DNA of 64,000 nucleotides from assembly GCF_963678635.1 (NCBI RefSeq), contig NC_087070.1, forward strand, positions 23,177,419-23,241,418, read 5' to 3'. This stretch comes from Symsagittifera roscoffensis. Lineage: Eukaryota; Xenacoelomorpha; Acoela; Convolutidae. Of the stretch, positions 10,504 through 22,160 are shown in pieces. The notes below the pieces were generated by a model, which was not told where the DNA came from, did not search any database, and saw nothing but the letters and a program-made list of their open reading frames with translations. The stretch's first letter is position 1, and every line of letters starts with the position of its first letter. The position numbers and the translations under genes are program-made.

Positions 10504-11579
10504 AATTTTCGACGAAATTTTTTATTTGTAACACTTGTATTTTAAATTTCTCGTGTCGAGTTGCGTCTTCTTTTTAAAGAAACGTAACCCGTATCGATTT
10601 TAACTGCAAAGACATCAACACTTGTCATCTTCTTTTATGATCATCACTTCCATATCTAGAAAATTCTAAGGATTTTGACTGGAATACGTGATGAAGCGAC
10701 TCCTGAGTGTAACCTTGGTTACTATGATACTTTTGACCTTCTGATTACTTTAAAAAACAAGAAGAATGTAACTTGATTGCATGCAGAATAGTGAACTCAT
10801 GGCTGTGTCCCAGCATCCCCAGACCACGAGGACACTCCTAAATACGGGGTAGATACATTATCACTTTTATATTACTTTATTACTTAAATCACCCTATCCA
10901 TCTATGGATCGACCCTTTCCTTAACCCCTAGCTTCTCATAGCCTGAAACTGAAAATAGAGGTTTCAATTTAAATTCAGGGCATCTCCAGAAGCTCGACTA
11001 AAAAATTTAAAAAAATTGAAAAATTATCGGATGTCATTGACAAACTAAACGCCCAATATGGTTTTTACCTCCTGAAAAACTGCTTTAGCATGCCAAAACT
11101 CCTATATTTTTTGCGTACGAGCCCTTGTTTTTTGCAAAATGATTTTTTGGAACGCTACAAAAAATAACTAAGAAGTTCGTTATGCATGGTCACTAACGTG
11201 AAAACGGAAAAGCAGTTCTCTCGCAGCCAAAGGTGGCTTGAAAGCTTCTTTCGCTCGTCTACTAGCTTTACCCTCTTTTTTAGCCTAAGCAATAGGAGTG
11301 AAAAATGCCTTAAAGGAAATCTTTGGCTAGGAGCATGTAGATGGAACCTATGATGATGCTCTTAAACTGTGAATTGAACTTGAAAAAATTGAAATGGCTC
11401 CGGAAAATAAAATCCAAAAAAAAATGGATAGAGCCAAATTTTAACAGCGAAGCTACAGACTTGATTTTTCGACCCTAACTAGCTGACCTAAAAAGATTCA
11501 ACGCGTTCCAAGATAGATTTGGCTCCCAATGGTTGAACGTCATCCCATGCTAAAATTTAAGGTTAAAACTGTCGAGCCA

Positions 11580-12187
11580 ACCACTCAGAACTGCAATGGG
11601 GTTTCGATTAGGCTCAAAAATATGCGAACGGCATAACTACGTGCGCGAAAAAGACGTTACCGAAGATGGTTGGCATGGTCTTTCTTGCCTCAAAACGCAC
11701 GGAGAGTCTCTAGGCAACTAAGCCTGAATGCCCTTATAAAGTAGGATATAACTTGATTGCAGGCTCTGTTTTAGAACCAAGACACCTCTACAGGAACGAT
11801 TAGAAGCGACCAGACGGTTTGACGCTCGTTCCATGGGCTGTTGGTAAGCAGCTTTTGTGGGATGTAACGGTAGTAGACTCCATAGCTCCTAGTAAGATTA
11901 GTGCCACGCCTGTTTGTAACCCTGGTAATGCTGCCGCTGAAGCGGAAGAGCAAAAAAATGACAAGTATAAAGATCTAGTAGATGATGGGTATCTTTTTCG
12001 ACCGCTAGCTTGTGAGATTCACGGCGCGGCCGGCCACAGGACAGAAATTTTCTTTGAGCAAGCTTTGTAAGAACTTAAGCATATGCACTGAGGAACCCAG
12101 AGCAGGCAGCTTTTTAAGACAGAGAATCTCCCTAGCAATACAGGTTGCGAACGCTGCTTGGGTGCTCGGAACAAAAAATGACAAAAT
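11580..12187 (+). pseudogene. LINE C-terminal nuclease-like domain, unit 3
   Basis: Same layout as unit 2 (frames 11819-12070 and 12012-12215) with scattered substitutions, including a TAG just before R-P-D-G. It shares the frameshift of unit 2, so the lesion predates the duplication. Confidence 0.6.
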
Positions 12188-12679
12188 AACTTTCGACGAA
12201 ATTTTTTATTTGTAACACTTGTATTTTAAATTTCTCGTGTCGAGTTGCGTCTTCTTTTTAAAGAAACGTAACCCGCATCGATTTTAACTGCAAAGACATC
12301 AACACTTGTCATCTTCTTTTATGATCATCACTTCCATATCTAGAAAATTCTAAGGATTTTGACTGGAATACGTGATGAAGCGACTCCTGAGTGTAACCTT
12401 GGTTACTATGATACTTCTGACCTTCTGATTACTTTAAAAAAGAAGAATAATGTAATTTGATTGCATGCAGAATAGTGAACTCATGGCTGTGTCTCAGTAT
12501 CCCCAGACCACGAGGTCACTCCTAAATACGGGGTAGATACATTATCACTTTTATATATTACTTTATTACTTTAATCACCCTATCCATCTATGGATCGACC
12601 CTTTCCTTAACCCCTAATTTCTCATAGCCTGAAACTGAAAATAGAGGTTTCAATTTAAATTCAGGACATCTCCAGAAGC

Positions 12680-13949
12680 TGAAAGTTGTTAAAATAACAT
12701 GTCAGGAGTGTGACTCCAGACTCTTACAATTTCTTCAATATCTTTGAAGAAACGTCTTCTTCACAACCAGGAATGGTTGCTGTCTTCTCTTTTGGCCTTC
12801 CTGATTCGCTGAATTTTTCCAGTAACGACTGTAACAGCACAATCATTGCAACTCGAAAGGCTTCTTGTCACTGATCGTCTCTGTTAACGTTATTGTGTTT
12901 TTCTTTCGATCTCGCTCGTCGTGGTCAATCTCTCTTCTACTAGCAAAAATTTTGCACTGTGTTTCATTTTTTTGCGAAAATAAAAAAGTCACGTGTCATT
13001 TGCGCCCGAATCAAAATTTTAAAAATTAATACTTCAATTCAAACTAATCCCTCCGGATTAATTCTTTTAGACGACCAACAACCTTCAAAACAGTCAATTT
13101 TTTGGTTGAACTGTTCGAACAAAACTTTGTTTGCTGCGATGCATTTTTGTCTTTTTAGTCTAATGTCACATGCTCCCCGAACAGTACCGGTCTATTCCCT
13201 CAAGAAACTGCGAGTAACCCATCAAAAAGGTACAGTGCCATCGAACAATACTTACAAAAATCATAAAAAGATTTTTATCCACGATATACTGGTTCATTAC
13301 GTGCTACAAATGGCATCATACTCCATCGCTTGAGCCTTCTAAAGTTTCTCACCAATCTGCCCATGAGGATACAACTAGAGATAAAATTTGCTTTCTGACT
13401 TCCATTGCCAGTTCCTAATTAAAACTCTCTCTCCTATATTTAAAAAGTGTTACGACACAGGACGTTCCTGCAGACCAACAAGCTAAAATTATCCTACCAA
13501 GTGTAGTCCACCCCGGAATTTTTAAGTTTCCATCGGTCCTGAACAATACAATTAAAAAACTCTGTGGTTAAAAGGAACAATGAGATAGCTACCCCTTTCA
13601 GAGAGACTACCCAGGTTCCTTCAAGTCACCACAAAGTGATTTATTTTCTTAGTTGATCAAAAACAATCATGAAGGCTGGAAAACTTTAAATATACTTCTG
13701 ACTCAAGACTCTCGCAAGTAAATGATAATTTTTTCAAAAGTCATTCAATCAAATCCTACTACAAATACGCATCTGCAGTAAAGTTGTGAACCATTGTTTG
13801 AACTAAAGTTTTCCAATTTTCAATTCATCATAGTAAGCTTGGTTACTCTATTCAGTTTTTTCACACAGGACAATGTTCCGTCCTTTTACTTTATTTCCTC
13901 TCTTCATCATTTAGAAGTTCTAAAATTTCTAAATCATTCTTTGTGGCTT
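12680..13949 (-). other. Region beyond the 3' end of copy C
   Basis: No convincing gene. The stretch 13168-13360 resembles the reverse complement of 4258-4490, and the part next to 13.9 kb resembles 3737-3830, in the order expected for the 3' terminal sequence of copies A and C. Short ORFs here (12959-13333, 13794-14114) look like chance readings. Confidence 0.35.
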
Positions 13950-14690
13950 GCTTGTATTCGGATGTTTCTTTCAACTTTTCATCTCTTCTCTTTGCGCCAT
14001 CGACTCCGCACTTTCGGTTTCTGGGTCCACCAGCATATCAGCTGCCATTATTACGCTGTTGAAGGCAGTCCTTCGGCACCTCTGCTCTTCCACCCTTTGC
14101 TTGCAATAGAGTAGAGAATCCACAGCGGTCTCTCTGTTCCTACAGAAGCTTATGTTGAGTCACAACGTCAAATTCCTTTCGAGGTCTTCTTTCAACAAAT
14201 CTTCTCGTCCTCTTCCATCAAAATCAATCGTCTTCACTGCTCTTTTCGCAGCAGTAGTCATGGCATTCCGATGAGTCACGAAAGCTCGCTTGAAAGCTTC
14301 TTTTCCTATGTTCAGTTGGAACGAACTGTACACTCTGCTGTGACTCTAAGCCATGGTATCAGTCGTCTGCTGGCCCATATGTTTTTCATTTCCGTCGGAA
14401 TATTTAGGACTTAACACATTGTCTCGAAAAGATATCAATCTTTCAGACAATGAGTTTTTCCATCATTGTTTGAACGGCGCTTCCTGTCTGATCTTCTCTC
14501 CTCAATGCGCTTCCAGCCACCTAATTGCCATCATCATTTCGACTATGATCATCGTTATTTTCTGTGATGAAGCTGTGATGAACCCATGGAGAACAGCTTT
14601 CTGTGATGAACCCATGGAGAACAGCTTTCCAGCGTTCCAGATCAACACTAGGTTACTCCGCGGGATACCACCAGGTTTTTAACAAACAGT
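13950..14690 (-). pseudogene. ORF9 C-terminal part, copy C
   Basis: Reverse-strand reading gives the T-H-R-N-A-M and D-L-E-R-N-L-T-L blocks that match copy A at 3430-3560, followed by R-N-R-E. A 28-base direct duplication (two copies of ctgtgatgaacccatggaga plus aacagcttt, 14571-14628) and several stops break it. Confidence 0.5.
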
Positions 14691-14691
14691 G

Positions 14692-15163
14692 TTACGGGAA
14701 CTCATCATGCGTCAGCAAGATACTCCTACAATTCCGATGTATCGACGCTTTTAGTAGCGGTTCCACTTCCAACATTACACGGTGAATTTCAACTCTTTCT
14801 TCAACTGCGTTGTAATCCGTGTATGCTGATCCTTTTAATTTTTGTCTTTCAAAATTACTAAAATTATCCCCTGAGCTTCTTTCCAAGTATCGACTCCAAC
14901 TCGTTATTATTTTTTTCAGGAACTGCAGGAAACATCTTAAAGAGCAAAACATAAGATTTTTCTGACATTCTCGCAAGTCTCACACATTTTAGCTTGGAGG
15001 AGAGTTGATCGACTACACTCCTCGTGCTTTTTAGGTCCACTGCCAAAAAGTGCACTGGGTATCGGCTCCTACACAGTGGAGCCATGTTAGACTCCACGGC
15101 ATAAGATCTTTGATACGCCCACTTTGTTTCAAGTTCATTTCCTTTTCGATCACTTCCCTCCAT
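14692..15163 (-). pseudogene. ORF9 middle part, copy C
   Basis: Two overlapping minus-strand frames (14692-14976 and 14864-15163) with one frameshift between them. C-V-R-L-A-R-M-S-E-K-S-Y and E-V-E-P-L-L-K-A-S match copy A at 2697-2730 and 2926-2950. The upstream part of the second frame also covers S-R-Y-P, matching S-R-Y-P in copy A. Confidence 0.55.
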
Positions 15164-15798
15164 CTTCCAATGTAAATCTGCTCAGTGTGCAACACACCCA
15201 GAAACGCTTCCACACTAATGGCCGTAACGATCTCATGTTTGTGCTCTAGACCCAACATTGTTTCTAGGGAACCGAACATGCTGTAGAATCCTAGTGCTGT
15301 CAATAGATTCATCTCTGTTCCTCCATGAAAATACGCAATTAATTCCGTTTCCGTCTTCATTTTCATCACAAGGTTTCGGAACAATATCACCAGTTGTTTA
15401 TGCTGTTTCGACAATAGCTTCGGGCAAACGAGACCTCCACACATGTGACCTTCTAACCCACAGGTTCGCGCCAGACAGTTATCAGGTTCCACCCAGTCTT
15501 CCGCTCCCCAACCAGGCAACTCGACAGTCTTCTCTCGATTGCTCCCAGAGGCTTCGGTCATCAAGTTACGCATCGTGTTCAGGTCACGCAGGTTGCAATC
15601 AACATTTGATTCTCTTTCAACTTTTTGCGTCGCTCGCAAAATCACATCAGCATTGGGACTTGGGCACCAGGAAGGTTTCATCAACTCCCAAACTGTCATC
15701 AGGCTCGGTGTTACCAACTCGTCTGATAATCCCAACCCAAATTCTACACGTCTGCCAGGTTCTGGTATAGAAGGTGCAGTCACCTTTCCTTCTACCAC
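15031..15798 (-). CDS. ORF9 N-terminal part, copy C (255 aa open frame)
   Basis: Longest open ORF9 reading in the window. It contains W-E-L-M-K-P-S-W-C-P, the cluster C-G-L-E-G-H-M-C-G-x3-C near residue 125, S-K-Q-H-K-Q-L, and H-G-G-T-E-M-N-L-L-T-A-L-G-F. The last 30 or so residues are out of frame with the true protein, since copy A shows the continuation in the frame of 14864-15163. Copy A at 1921-2576 is the homologue. The Cys/His spacing could form a small zinc site, but no family is recognised. Confidence 0.55.
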   Translation of the reverse strand: MVEGKVTAPSIPEPGRRVEFGLGLSDELVTPSLMTVWELMKPSWCPSPNADVILRATQKVERESNVDCNLRDLNTMRNLMTEASGSNREKTVELPGWGAEDWVEPDNCLARTCGLEGHMCGGLVCPKLLSKQHKQLVILFRNLVMKMKTETELIAYFHGGTEMNLLTALGFYSMFGSLETMLGLEHKHEIVTAISVEAFLGVLHTEQIYIGRWREVIEKEMNLKQSGRIKDLMPWSLTWLHCVGADTQCTFWQWT

Positions 15799-16068
15799 TA
15801 AGCTTAAGTTGACTTGTTGACTTCATTCTCCCTGACTGTTGATGTTCTGGACATCCAGAATCTAAGCAACACCACTTGTTCATAATCGAAGTAGCCTTAA
15901 TGTGTGCTGTCATTATTGAAAGGGTTGTAAGCTATTCAATTTATTCCCGACACATAGTGGTACGACTTCTTTCTGACAGGTCCACAGTTTTCACTGGAAC
16001 TGACAAGTGTTCCCATAGAATCTTCAGATTTCATCAATCTTTCTCAAAGGTTCTTACTCTTCTGGCTG

Positions 16069-16305
16069 CTACAGGTTCACTCGCAGCGGCGGTTTGCTCT
16101 GGTGTATATCTACATGAGCTTGCAGTAGCAATGTTCTACTAGTATCTTTGGGCAGGTGTTCAGCGCTGGTGCCGATAATTGTTCTTACATGAGCCTGATA
16201 AAAACATGGAACGTCTCTGCGTTTAGCGCACGCCAATGCCGCCTCATCAATTGTCATCAGATCTCTCGATGCCGTCAACAAGAGCGTTTTTTCATCGTTT
16301 GACAA
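16069..16305 (-). pseudogene. ORF8 fragment, copy C
   Basis: A-L-A-C-A-K-R-R-D-V-P-C-F matches A-I-A-W-A-K-R-K-D-A-L-C-F in copy A ORF8. It lies between the ORF5 block and ORF9, as in copy A. The second half of ORF8 is missing or unrecognisable. Confidence 0.5.
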
Positions 16306-16584
16306 CTTTCTCTCCTCCGAGTCATACTCTTTCCTGGTCAGTCCTGCTGAGCACCAGGTAAGCCTAAACTAAACATCAGTCCTCACGCACGGTATTGCTA
16401 TCAGAGCACAAAAATCTGACGTCGTTCTCAATCTTTTTTCAAACTGACCTAGCAAAACTACCCTTCACGATAAATTCACAAGGTGATCCACTGGCTCGGT
16501 GTGCATTTCCGTGAAAGCTAACGTTCCGTAAGTCTTCGGCGTTATAGTCCTGTCTTTTATGATGAATTCCGCGGTCCATCCTGC

Positions 16585-17127
16585 TCACCATCCTTCTAGC
16601 ATACTATCAGTCCTGACATGACCATCCGTTCTTTGCACGTTTTCTGTCCAGAGCGTTTCCAAAGTCTTTCTATCAGTTCTGTCCTTGAACTTCGTGGCTT
16701 TGTCCCTCCTCAGTTCCTCCTGATCCAGAGATTCTAGCCAGTATTGATGAATCTTTGAAGTCATCGTTGGTCCTCGCTCGAAAGCATCCGCTCCCAGCGC
16801 TCCAATCCGAGGAGTCAAGTGCAGCCACTTGTTAGCTTCCGGTTTCGTCCGCAAATTCAACGCTTCCAATTGAGCCTCTGTCACTTCATCCTTCCTTCTT
16901 GTTGATGTTTCACCAATGACTTCACTAATCTCGTCATTTCGGAACCAAAGATAGTTTGAGATATTGAAAAGTATATTGTGGTCATTGTTTATTTGAGGGT
17001 TCATTTTAACTTGTCGGTTGAAATTGGACAACTCCAATCCCACCACTTCCTCCAAAATATTCATGTGCAGCAGATGTGCCTTCAAGCCTCGCATCGCGTT
17101 AGAGCTGACAGACCATACGGCGGACAA
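16585..17127 (-). pseudogene. ORF5 C-terminal part, copy C unit 1
   Basis: 180-codon reading with A-M-R-G-L near residue 12, L-E-L-S-N-F-N-R-Q-V and L-W-F-R-N-D. This matches A-M-R-G-F, L-E-I-S-N-F-A-R-Q-L and L-W-F-R-N-M in copy D (61.35-61.53 kb). It then continues without a stop into L-T-P-R-I, matching L-T-P-R-L of copy D at about 61.66 kb. This shows that the TAG at 61575 in copy D is not an original end. Confidence 0.6.
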
Positions 17128-17193
17128 TTCCGCTCACAATAGTCTGAGACTTCCTTGGTCTAGTTCTCTATTTGGAGCGGGTTTTATCATGTC

Positions 17194-17541
17194 CTACATT
17201 CCTTCAGCAAGGAGTGCAACCATCGCATACACGAATTTCAATCCGTCAGTAGTTATCCTCTGATAGCTTCCATCCCTCAACACATCAATTATCTCTCCCA
17301 CGGATTCCATGATGTTCTTTATCGCTGGCCTAACAGCAGCTTCTGCTGTTGCTGGGTTCCTGAGTTTGCTCAGGAGACCTCTGCTATGTAGGTGGTCGTT
17401 TATGCCTGCAAACACGATCGTTATCGGATTATTCTCGGTCTTCCTCTCAAACCCTTTTGCCATGGACAAAGATTGCATCAAGTCCAGATCTGCTCCCGCT
17501 AGCTTTTTTACATCTGGACAAAATAACCAAATAACTTCCAT
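17194..17541 (-). pseudogene. ORF5 second SGNH-like domain, copy C unit 1
   Basis: L-F-C-P-D-V-K-K-L-A-G-A-D-L followed by I-V-F-A-G-I-N-D-H-L-H matches the second SGNH-like domain of copy D. G-I-N-D fits the block III pattern G-x-N-D. The two halves are in one frame here, whereas copy D needs a frameshift. Confidence 0.55.
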
Positions 17542-17804
17542 CTTCCAATGTAATTCTGCTCAGTGTGCAACACACCCAGAAACGCTTCCACACTAATGGC
17601 CGTAACGATCTCATGTTTGTGCTCTAGACCCAACCTTGTTTCTAGGGAACCGAACATTCTGTAGAATCCTAGTGCGGTCAATAGACTCATCTCTGTTCCT
17701 CCATGAAAATACGCAATTAATTCCGTTTCCGTCTTCATTTTCATCACAAGTTTTCGGAACAATATCACCAGTTGTTTATGATGTTTCGACATAGCTTCGG
17801 GCAA
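17508..17804 (-). pseudogene. ORF9 piece inside the tandem array (unit 1)
   Basis: S-K-H-H-K-Q-L, H-G-G-T-E-M-S-L-L-T-A-L-G-F and V-L-H-T-E-Q copy the ORF9 region at 15163-15510. The last residues run into the adjoining ORF5 sequence, which marks the chimeric junction near 17537. Confidence 0.6.
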
Positions 17805-18171
17805 ACGAGACCTCTATACATGAGACCTTCTAACCCACAGGTTCGCGCCAGACAGTTATCGGGTTCCACCCAGTCTTCCGCTCAATTATCAACTTTCTCT
17901 CCTCCTAGTCATACTCTTTCCTGGTCAGTCCTGCTGATCACCAGGTAAGCCTAAACTAAACATCAGTCCTCACGCACGGTATTGCTATCAGAGCACAAAC
18001 ATCTGACGTCGTTCTCAATCTTTTTTCAAACTGACCTAGCAAAACTACCCTCCACGATAAATTCACAAGGTGATCCACTGGCTCGGTGTGCATTTCCGTG
18101 AAAGCTAACGTTCCGTAAGTCTTCGGCGTTATAGTCCTGTCTTTTATGATGAATTCCGCATTCCATCCTGC

Positions 18172-18714
18172 TCACCATCCTTCTAGCATACTATCAGTCC
18201 TGACATGACCATCCGTTCTTTGCACGTTTTCTGTCCAGAGCGTTTCCAACGTCTTTCTATCAGTTCTGTCCTTGAACTTCGTGGCTTTGTCCCTCCTCAG
18301 TTCCTCCTGATCCAGAGATTCTAGCCAGTATTGATGAATCTTTGAAGTCATCGTTGGTCCTCGCTCGAACGCATCCGGTCCCAGCGCTCCAATACGAGGA
18401 GTCAAACGCAGCCACTTGTTAGCTTCCGGTTTCGTCCGCAGAGTCAACGCTTCCAATTGAGCCTCTGTCACTTCATCGTTCCTTCTTGTTGATGTTTCAC
18501 CAATGACTTCACTAATCTCGTCATTTCGGAACCAAAGATAGTTTGAGATATTGAAAAGTATATTGTGGTCATTGTTTATTTGAGGGTTCATTTTAACTTG
18601 TCGGTTGAAATTGGACAACTCCAATCCCACCACTTCCTCCAAAACATTCATGTGCAGCAGATGTGCCTTCAAGCCTCGCATCGCGTTAGAGCTGACAGAC
18701 CATACGGCGGACAA
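18172..18714 (-). pseudogene. ORF5 C-terminal part, copy C unit 2
   Basis: Copy of 16585-17127 with a few substitutions (for example N-L-R-T to T-L-R-T). Same length and frame. Confidence 0.6.
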
Positions 18715-18780
18715 TTCCGCTCACAATAGTCTGAGACTTCCTTGGTCTAGTTCTCTATTTGGAGCGGGTTTTATCATGTC

Positions 18781-19128
18781 CTACATTCCTTCAGCAAGGA
18801 GTGCAACCATCGCATACACGAATTTCAATCCGTCAGTAGTTATCCTCTGATAGCTTCCATCCCTCAACACATCAATTATCTCTCCCACGGATTCCATGAT
18901 GTTCTTTATCGCTGGCCTAACAGCAGCTTCTGCTGTTGCTGGGTTCCTGAGTTTGCTCAGGAGACCTCTGCTATGTAGGTGGTCGTTTATGCCTGCAAAC
19001 ACGATCGTTATCGGATTATTCTCGGTCTTCCTCTCAAACCCTATTGCCATGGACAAAGATTGCATCAAGTCCAGATCTGCTCCCGCTAGCTTTTTTACAT
19101 CTGGACAAAATAACCAAATAACTTCCAT
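18781..19128 (-). pseudogene. ORF5 second SGNH-like domain, copy C unit 2
   Basis: Copy of 17194-17541 with one visible residue change (A-K-G-F to A-I-G-F). G-I-N-D-H is kept. Confidence 0.55.
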
Positions 19129-19391
19129 CTTCCAATGTAATTCTGCTCAGTGTGCAACACACCCAGAAACGCTTCCACACTAATGGCCGTAACGATCTCA
19201 TGTTTGTGCTCTAGACCCAACCTTGTTTCTAGGGAACCGAACATTCTGTAGAATCCTAGTGCGGTCAATAGACTCATCTCTGTTCCTCCATGAAAATACG
19301 CAATTAATTCCGTTTCCGTCTTTATTTTCATCACAAGTTTTCGGAACAATATCACCAGTTGTTTATGATGTTTCGACATAGCTTCGGGCAA
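19095..19391 (-). pseudogene. ORF9 piece inside the tandem array (unit 2)
   Basis: Copy of 17508-17804, with K-M-K-T changed to K-I-K-T. Same chimeric end. Confidence 0.6.
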
Positions 19392-19765
19392 ACGAGACCT
19401 CTATACATGAGACCTTCTAACCCACAGGTTCGCGCCAGACAGTTATCGGGTTCCACCCAGTCTTCCGCTCAATTATCAACTTTCTCTCCTCCTAGTCATA
19501 CTCTTTCCTGGTCAGTCCCGCTGATCACCAGGTAAGCCTAAACTAAACATCAGTCCTCACGCACGGTATTGCTATCAGAGCACAAACATCTGACATCTGA
19601 CGTCGTTCTCAATCTTTTTTCAAACTGACCTAGCAAAACTACCCTCCACGATAAATTCACAAGGTGATCCACTGGCTCGGTGTGCATTTCCGTGAAAGCT
19701 AACGTTCCGTAAGTCTTCGGCGTTATAGTCCTGTCTTTTATGATGAATTCCGCATTCCATCCTGC

Positions 19766-20308
19766 TCACCATCCTTCTAGCATACTATCAGTCCTGACAT
19801 GACCATCCGTTCTTTGCACGTTTTCTGTCCAGAGCGTTTCCAACGTCTTTCTATCAGTTCTGTCCTTGAACTTCGTGGCTTTGTCCCTCCTCAGTTCCTC
19901 CTGATCCAGAGATTCTAGCCAGTATTGATGAATCTTTGAAGTCATCGTTGGTCCTCGCTCGAACGCATCCGGTCCCAGCGCTCCAATACGAGGAGTCAAG
20001 TGCAGCCACTTGTTAGCTTCCGGTTTCGTCCGCAGAGTCAACGCTTCCAATTGAGCCTCTGTCACTTCATCGTTCCTTCTTGTTGATGTTTCACCAATGA
20101 CTTCACTAATCTCGTCATTTCGGAACCAAAGATAGTTTGACATATTGAAAAGTATATTGTGGTTATTGTTTATTTGAGGGTTCATTTTAACTTGTCGGTT
20201 GAAATTGGACAACTCCAATCCCACCACTTCCTCCAAAACATTCATGTGCAGCAGATGTGCCTTCAAGCCTCGCATCGCGTTAGAGCTGACAGACCATACG
20301 GCGGACAA
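19766..20308 (-). pseudogene. ORF5 C-terminal part, copy C unit 3
   Basis: Third copy of the 180-codon reading, with N-D-H-N changed to N-N-H-N. Frame intact. Confidence 0.6.
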
Positions 20309-20374
20309 TTCCGCTCACAATATTCTGAGACTTCCTTGGTCTAGTTCTCTATTTGGAGCGGGTTTTATCATGTC

Positions 20375-21020
20375 CTACATTCCTTCAGCAAGGAGTGCAA
20401 CCATCGCATACACGAATTTCAATCCGTCAGTAGTTATCATCTGATAGCTTCCATCCCTCAACACATCAATTATCTCTCCCAAGGATTCCATGATGTTCTT
20501 TATCGCTGGCCTAACAGCAGCTTCTGCTGTTGCTGGGTTCTTGAGTTTGCTCAGGAGACCTCTGCTATGTAGGTGGTCGTTTATGCCTGCAAACACGATC
20601 GTTATCGGATTATTCTCGGTCTTCCTCTCAAACCCTATTGCCATGGACAAAGATTGCATCAAGTCCAGATCTGCTCCCGCTAGCTTTTGTACATCTGGAC
20701 AAAATAACGACTTCGACGAGTTGATATAATCTCAATTGCCTATTATCATGATTTTTGCCTTTCTCCTTCCCGCTTTTTCATATATCGAGAAGATGAACTC
20801 GTCAAACAAGATTTTCAAGACTTCATAGCGCTCTTTGTAACCTTCTTGGTCAACGAGCTTGAGGTACGTCCTTTATTCACTAATATGAGCAGCAAGGAGT
20901 TCTCACTTGTTTGAGTATCTTGACTTGCTGTTCATTGGGAGCTCTCTTGTTGATTAAATTTCCACGTCTATCGTCTCTACGCTTCTCATCGTGATTCTTT
21001 CTCACGTCTTGAAATCTCCT
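20375..21020 (-). pseudogene. ORF5 second SGNH-like domain, copy C unit 3 and upstream part
   Basis: 20375-20662 repeats the G-I-N-D-H block. Upstream of it, past the array edge at 20708, the reverse strand reads I-M-I-I-G-N, a stop, then D-Y-I-N-S-S-K-S-L-F-C-P-D. This aligns with V-V-I-V-A-G-S-D-F-E-G-T-S-P-K-L-F-W-P-D in copy D and so gives the start of the domain. Confidence 0.5.
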
Positions 21021-21099
21021 TGCATTGATTGGATCTGTCATGTATTTGGATGGCAGTCATTTAGGATCAGCTAGCCCTAATGCTGTCGTCGAGCTGAAG

Positions 21100-22160
21100 T
21101 TAATTTCCACTGCTTTCAGAGGGTTGACTACCTGTGGTCGAAAACAGTTCATTGACCGACAGGGTCACATCGTCCAATATTCGCCTCGCGTCCTGAGCAA
21201 AACTGACCGTCTCCAGGTTCAACTTCATGAGGTCTTGTTTATAGACATGGCAAGGAGAAGGCCTTGGCCTTGTCCACATTAATCCGCGGTCTATGTGACG
21301 TTCCGCGCTAGGCGCAGCTGCCCCCGCATATGAGGGTCCTGCAGCATCAACTTGAGTGACCGGTCCCAAACTCCTTCTAGGATGTATTGTCCTCCGTACT
21401 GGACTTTCACCTAACCGCTCCATTACATCTGAACGAGCCTCCGGATCACGTGAGCTCCTCCCGGTTTGTGATACCGCCGGGACTGATCCCAAAGGAGTCT
21501 TCAAGCTAGGAGGCAGAAAGGTGGAGATGGCCCCTGTGTCAGACAATTCAATTTCCAGTTTATCCAATTGCTCCTGGAACAAGCAGTTCATCCAGACCTA
21601 TCCTTCGACTGCCTCGAAGTGAATGCCATTGAGAATGATTCTTGACTGGTCCAGTGCTCTCAACTTGTACTCCAGATCCATCAATACCAGTTTTCCCGCA
21701 TTACGGCATGTCAGGTTACGGACTAAGTTTTTCCTTCTAACAGTCTTCTCATTCTGTCTGCGCGTAGCCGCCAGTGTAACCTCTTGCCCATCAGAATGCT
21801 GCAGATGGTCAAAACCGCACGTGGGAATTTCCGCCATATTGCAGTCATTAGGCAGACCAACATGTTCTTCCATCTCGCTTCTTCAAAGTCTGGGCCTCTG
21901 GACACATTGCTAGTGCCTATCAGGATCACTTCGCTAGGACTTCTCCACAGATTTGGTAGCTATACCATCTTTTACAAATGGGCTACGGTGACACCACCGA
22001 AAGCCGTCATGTATGTGATCTATGAGGTCCTGAGGCTATGCAAAAACCTCACCAGGCTGTCTCCTAATATCAGGTGTGAAGTAACGAGTGGTAATTGTTG
22101 CTAGTTCAGTGCCCGGTTCCAAAAGGAACCATATAGACATGCGCCCGCGTCTGAATCTAG
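21100..22160 (-). pseudogene. ORF5 first SGNH hydrolase domain and linker, copy C
   Basis: On the reverse strand I-L-G-D-S-L-V-R-F-L (near 22.06 kb) is block I of SGNH hydrolases. I-G-T-S-N-V-S-R-G (21885-21929) stands where copy D has V-G-T-N-D-V-S-R-G, so block III is altered. The linker 21100-21591 contains P-S-L-K-T-P-L-G and many Ser, Pro and Arg residues, as in copy D after the domain. Several stops and frameshifts. Confidence 0.5.

Larger units (their letters stand above)
7661..12679 (+). repeat. Three tandem copies of the LINE 3' half (about 1.65-1.69 kb each)
   Basis: Units at 7661-9310, 9311-10992 and 10993-12679. Each starts at ctcgac and ends after catctccagaag. Each holds the end of the RT (L-L-K-N-C-F-S-M-P-K-L-L-Y-F), a Cys/His knuckle, the C-terminal nuclease-like domain and the 3' UTR. 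The units are almost identical apart from small indels. Unit 1 lacks about 32 bases near 8650 between two gat triplets. The near identity implies recent duplication after the LINE had already decayed, since several stops are shared. Confidence 0.9.
16303..20708 (-). repeat. Three-unit 1587-base tandem array inside copy C
   Basis: The marker caactttctctcctcc recurs at 16303, 17890 and 19477, a period of 1587 both times. Each full unit joins ORF5 sequence (16303-17541) to about 350 bases of ORF9 sequence equal to 15163-15510. The third unit stops at about 20708 before the ORF9 piece. Units are nearly identical. Unit 3 has a 7-base catctga duplication near 19590. Confidence 0.9.

Noticed and set aside
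15258-15770. 170-codon plus-strand ORF
   Set aside because: Antisense shadow of ORF9 in copy C, where the minus strand has matching protein motifs with copy A.
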